NCBI GenBank assembly: GCA_002118135.1
Contig: BDIU01000210.1
Span: 232 to 64,231 of the forward strand
Source: Trebouxia sp. TZW2008
Taxonomy: Eukaryota > Chlorophyta > Trebouxiophyceae > Trebouxiales > Trebouxiaceae
Direction of reading: 5' to 3'
Length of the DNA: 64,000 nucleotides
Shown: positions 61,718-64,000 of the stretch, in pieces
Layout of the letters: every line of letters begins with the position of its first letter
Position numbering within the stretch: position 1 is the stretch's first letter
Notes under the pieces: generated by a model
Databases searched by the model: none
What the model saw: only the letters and a program-made list of their open reading frames with translations
What the model was told of the DNA's origin: nothing
Position numbers and translations under genes: made by a program

Positions 61718-63370
61718 CAACCTATCAGCCACATGCTGCAAACAGCTGGAAATAGCTATGATGCTGGTCACTGTTTGGTTCAGAGCATTTTGTTGGGATA
61801 CGGTTTGCAGGAAATGTCGGGTCTCTTGTACGACTACAAAGTCCAAGAGCGTGTCTCGTGAAAGTCTTGGATGACGTTGCACATGTATGATACATGATGC
61901 AGGTTGTGTTGAATGAATACTTGAGCTGCATGTGCTGGAACCATCACTTTGAGTGGCAAGTGGCTCAAATGATGCAGCTGCAGCTCCACCTTCAGCCTGA
62001 ACTTGGTTTTCAAGCTTGAATCAAAATGTCTGCAGGCAGTCTTTGAGAAGCATCCTAGGAAGCACCTTCTGTTCACCTGTGTTTTTGAGTAGAGACATCA
62101 ATCTGCACAGTCGGTAATTCCTGAGACTGAGCCTATAACACCTTTTGGAACCATACGATCCCTGTGCATAAGATACCTATGCATGTGTTGCATTGTCAAA
62201 TTGTGATATACGTGAAACTTGTATCACGAATGTATGTGATCGCTGCCAAAACGAATCCTGATCTGCTGTACCTTCAATGGGGACTCAGTTGCAGCCAGTA
62301 GCCGTCACAGTGAAGCATGCCGTGCATGTTATCAAAGATCATGCACATGCAGGCCTTTTCAAACGGAAGAAGTCAGATTCAGGGCGCAATTGCAGGCTTA
62401 CAGCTCGGAGCGGAAGGAACTATAGTAGACAATAGAATCTAGAACAAAAAGAACACCTCAAAATCTCAGACTTCGCTGCACGAGGATCAAAACGCCTAAT
62501 ACATCTTCACGTGTTAATCTCCAAGAAACAACACAGCCAAGATCTATGTGCGCAGAGAAGCAAAGTACTACTAGTGCACTTGCCGACGTAATGATGAGTC
62601 AGCAGTGTCCCAATCAAGAACTTCCTGCCTAGCTATGAACTTTGACCAACATCAAATACAAAGATGGGAGCATCAGGCCAACAGTTTAAGCAAAAGTCAC
62701 AGTGTCATCTATTGCGTAGGGGGAGCATCTATTGCATAGGTGGGCTTCTTTATCAGCAGTCTCTGTACACTATACTATAGTATAGAAATCTTACCGTTGG
62801 ACAGATGCATCTCTATACTATAGTATTGCAGCCTCCTGGCCTTCAGTTCATGTAAACCACTGTAGCGACCTATACTATACGGACAGAACAACAGCAGTAC
62901 TATCTGCATGTTGATCAGGCTTGAATGAGCCTTTCTTGCTGCAAGGGCACACACCTGAAATTTCCATTCATGCTACCATACTGACTGTTTGTCACACAGC
63001 CTTTGTACAAAATTTCCAGAGAGCAAAGCAAACCCTGCAGTGTCACGATCATCAAGCAGATAAACAAAACAGTTCAAAAAGCAAGGGTGATCAAGTTTGT
63101 ATTAGGCAAAATCCCCAGATGCACTAGCACTACCCCAGAAACCAACATTGTTTGCATTCAAAAAATCGACTCCAATTTGCTGCTACACTGTGGATATACT
63201 TTCGTCATACTCCCCCCAGAAGTGATGTTTGCTGTGCTGTGAGCTGCCAGAGATATATTCAAAATCAACAGCTGGAAGTCATGAGGCGTTCTGGCACAGC
63301 CCAAATCTGGACATTTGCTGTGGAACAGAACACTGCGCTGAATGCGGGATGATCTGGACAAATATAAGTG
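61718..63370. other. Intergenic region, no gene supported
   Basis: About 1.65 kb between the glycosyltransferase stop and the next coding piece. Open frames here are short and without motifs. It contains the palindrome and repeat cluster at 62706-62880. CpG is sparse. Confidence 0.4.
62706..62880. repeat. Palindrome CTATACTATAGTATAG with related copies, plus a 20-bp direct repeat
   Basis: A perfect 16-bp palindrome lies at 62770-62785. A 14-bp partial copy is at 62813-62826 and an 11-bp one at 62870-62880. Just left, CATCTATTGCGTAGG and CATCTATTGCATAGG repeat with a 20-bp period (62706-62740). No ORF overlaps it. It could be a protein binding site cluster, a hairpin or a decayed element end. 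Confidence 0.6.
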
Positions 63371-63917
63371 TTACTGCATCAGGCAAGGACCCTCGTCCTG
63401 GTCTGTAGGTGGGGGTTGACTGAGATCCCGTGTGGGTTGAAAATTACCAAGACTAGGGGGACTTCCGCCAGAGGAATCTGATTGGTCCTGATTTGGGCCT
63501 GAGCCTGCACAACCCCATAATTGTCATGACTAGTGCCCAGCACTTCACTCAATGCAAACCCTTGACAATTTTTATGTGAAACAGGTTCTCTATATGTGTT
63601 GGGCATTTGCAAGCAAGGAGAGGCAGCTCTGTGGGGATCAGGACAGGCCACAAGGGGAGAATGCAGCAATGAGTTGCAGCACAGCAAGGCAGTTTGACTG
63701 TGCAATGAAGCTGAGCAATACGCTTGTGTTTGCAGCTTGCATGGTAAAGAGGTACTGTACAATACAGTCCCCTCCAAATTTAACAGGATCATACAAAGAT
63801 GCATGGAGCAAAGTGCCCTGTCTACAAGGAGAAGACTGTAACAGAGGGCTTACCCTGTACTGGGACCATGACAAACTGATTGCCTGCTTCAACGTGGGTG
63901 TAGAACTGCCCTGTCTC
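63371..63917 (-). CDS. Partial gene at the right edge, exons of unknown protein
   Basis: Two minus-strand exons look real. One is 63917-63854, from an acceptor to a GT donor, reading ETGQFYTHVEAGNQFVMVPV. The other is 63504-63371, a terminal exon reading SGPNQDQSDSSGGSPPSLGN and ending DEGPCLMQ before TAA. Between them a third piece reads YDPVKFGGDCIVQYLFTMQA, but I could not join the pieces in one phase. The 5' end lies beyond the window. I do not recognise the family. Confidence 0.3.
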
Positions 63918-64000
63918 CTGCATTGCATGACACACTGTTAAGCATTGCACACAGGAATGTATCTTTTGACGTGAAGCCCGCTTTGGCAGTGACAGTGTTG

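Overview
The window is nuclear DNA of a eukaryote, most likely a green alga (probably a trebouxiophyte; the lineage is inference). Genes are split by many GT-AG introns, mostly 80 to 450 bases. Coding frames join cleanly across them, and some genes end near a TGTAA element, the polyadenylation signal known from green algae. The proteins match plant or algal families: a plastid D-ribulose kinase, a class I NHX antiporter, SEC16 and a type II-like metacaspase. CpG is scarce in gene bodies, where TG and CA abound, but common around most gene starts. I found no operon, CRISPR array or rRNA and recognised no tRNA.

Layout. 341-1729 (-): 258-aa conserved-looking protein of unknown function. 2682-10210 (-): 962-aa coiled-coil protein whose last intron holds a decayed LINE 3' end. 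11606-25877 (+): SEC16, the COPII exit-site scaffold, 19 modelled exons and about 2411 aa, with another decayed LINE in one intron. 26247-28890 (+): Rossmann-fold, Coq11-like protein with a probable mitochondrial targeting sequence. 29244-30468 (+): weak hypothetical gene. 31133-35988 (-): plastid D-ribulose kinase of the XK-1 type. 36688-42043 (-): NHX-type Na+(K+)/H+ antiporter with a long tail. 42703-47736 (+): ankyrin-repeat protein with an N-terminal myristoylation motif. 47961-48428 (-): DIRS-like retroelement fragment. 48578-49063 (+), 49206-50154 (-) and 50488-51116 (+): small unknown genes. 51425-56758 (+): metacaspase with a membrane segment and a very long low-complexity region between p20 and p10. 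57522-61717 (+): Fringe-like type II membrane glycosyltransferase with a tandem array of related exons. 63371-63917 (-): fragments of a gene running off the right edge.

The genes do not form one pathway. Several are housekeeping or trafficking functions: SEC16 at ER exit sites, a Golgi-type glycosyltransferase, a vacuolar or endosomal antiporter, a plastid sugar kinase and a mitochondrial Rossmann protein. Neighbours in opposite orientation share short CpG-rich promoter regions.

All exon models were read by eye from splice motifs, phase and protein similarity. Every coordinate list should be tested against RNA-seq. The least usual items are the metacaspase architecture, the exon array in the glycosyltransferase gene, probable GC-AG introns, the CpG islands at gene starts and the TTTCGCC clusters upstream of two genes.
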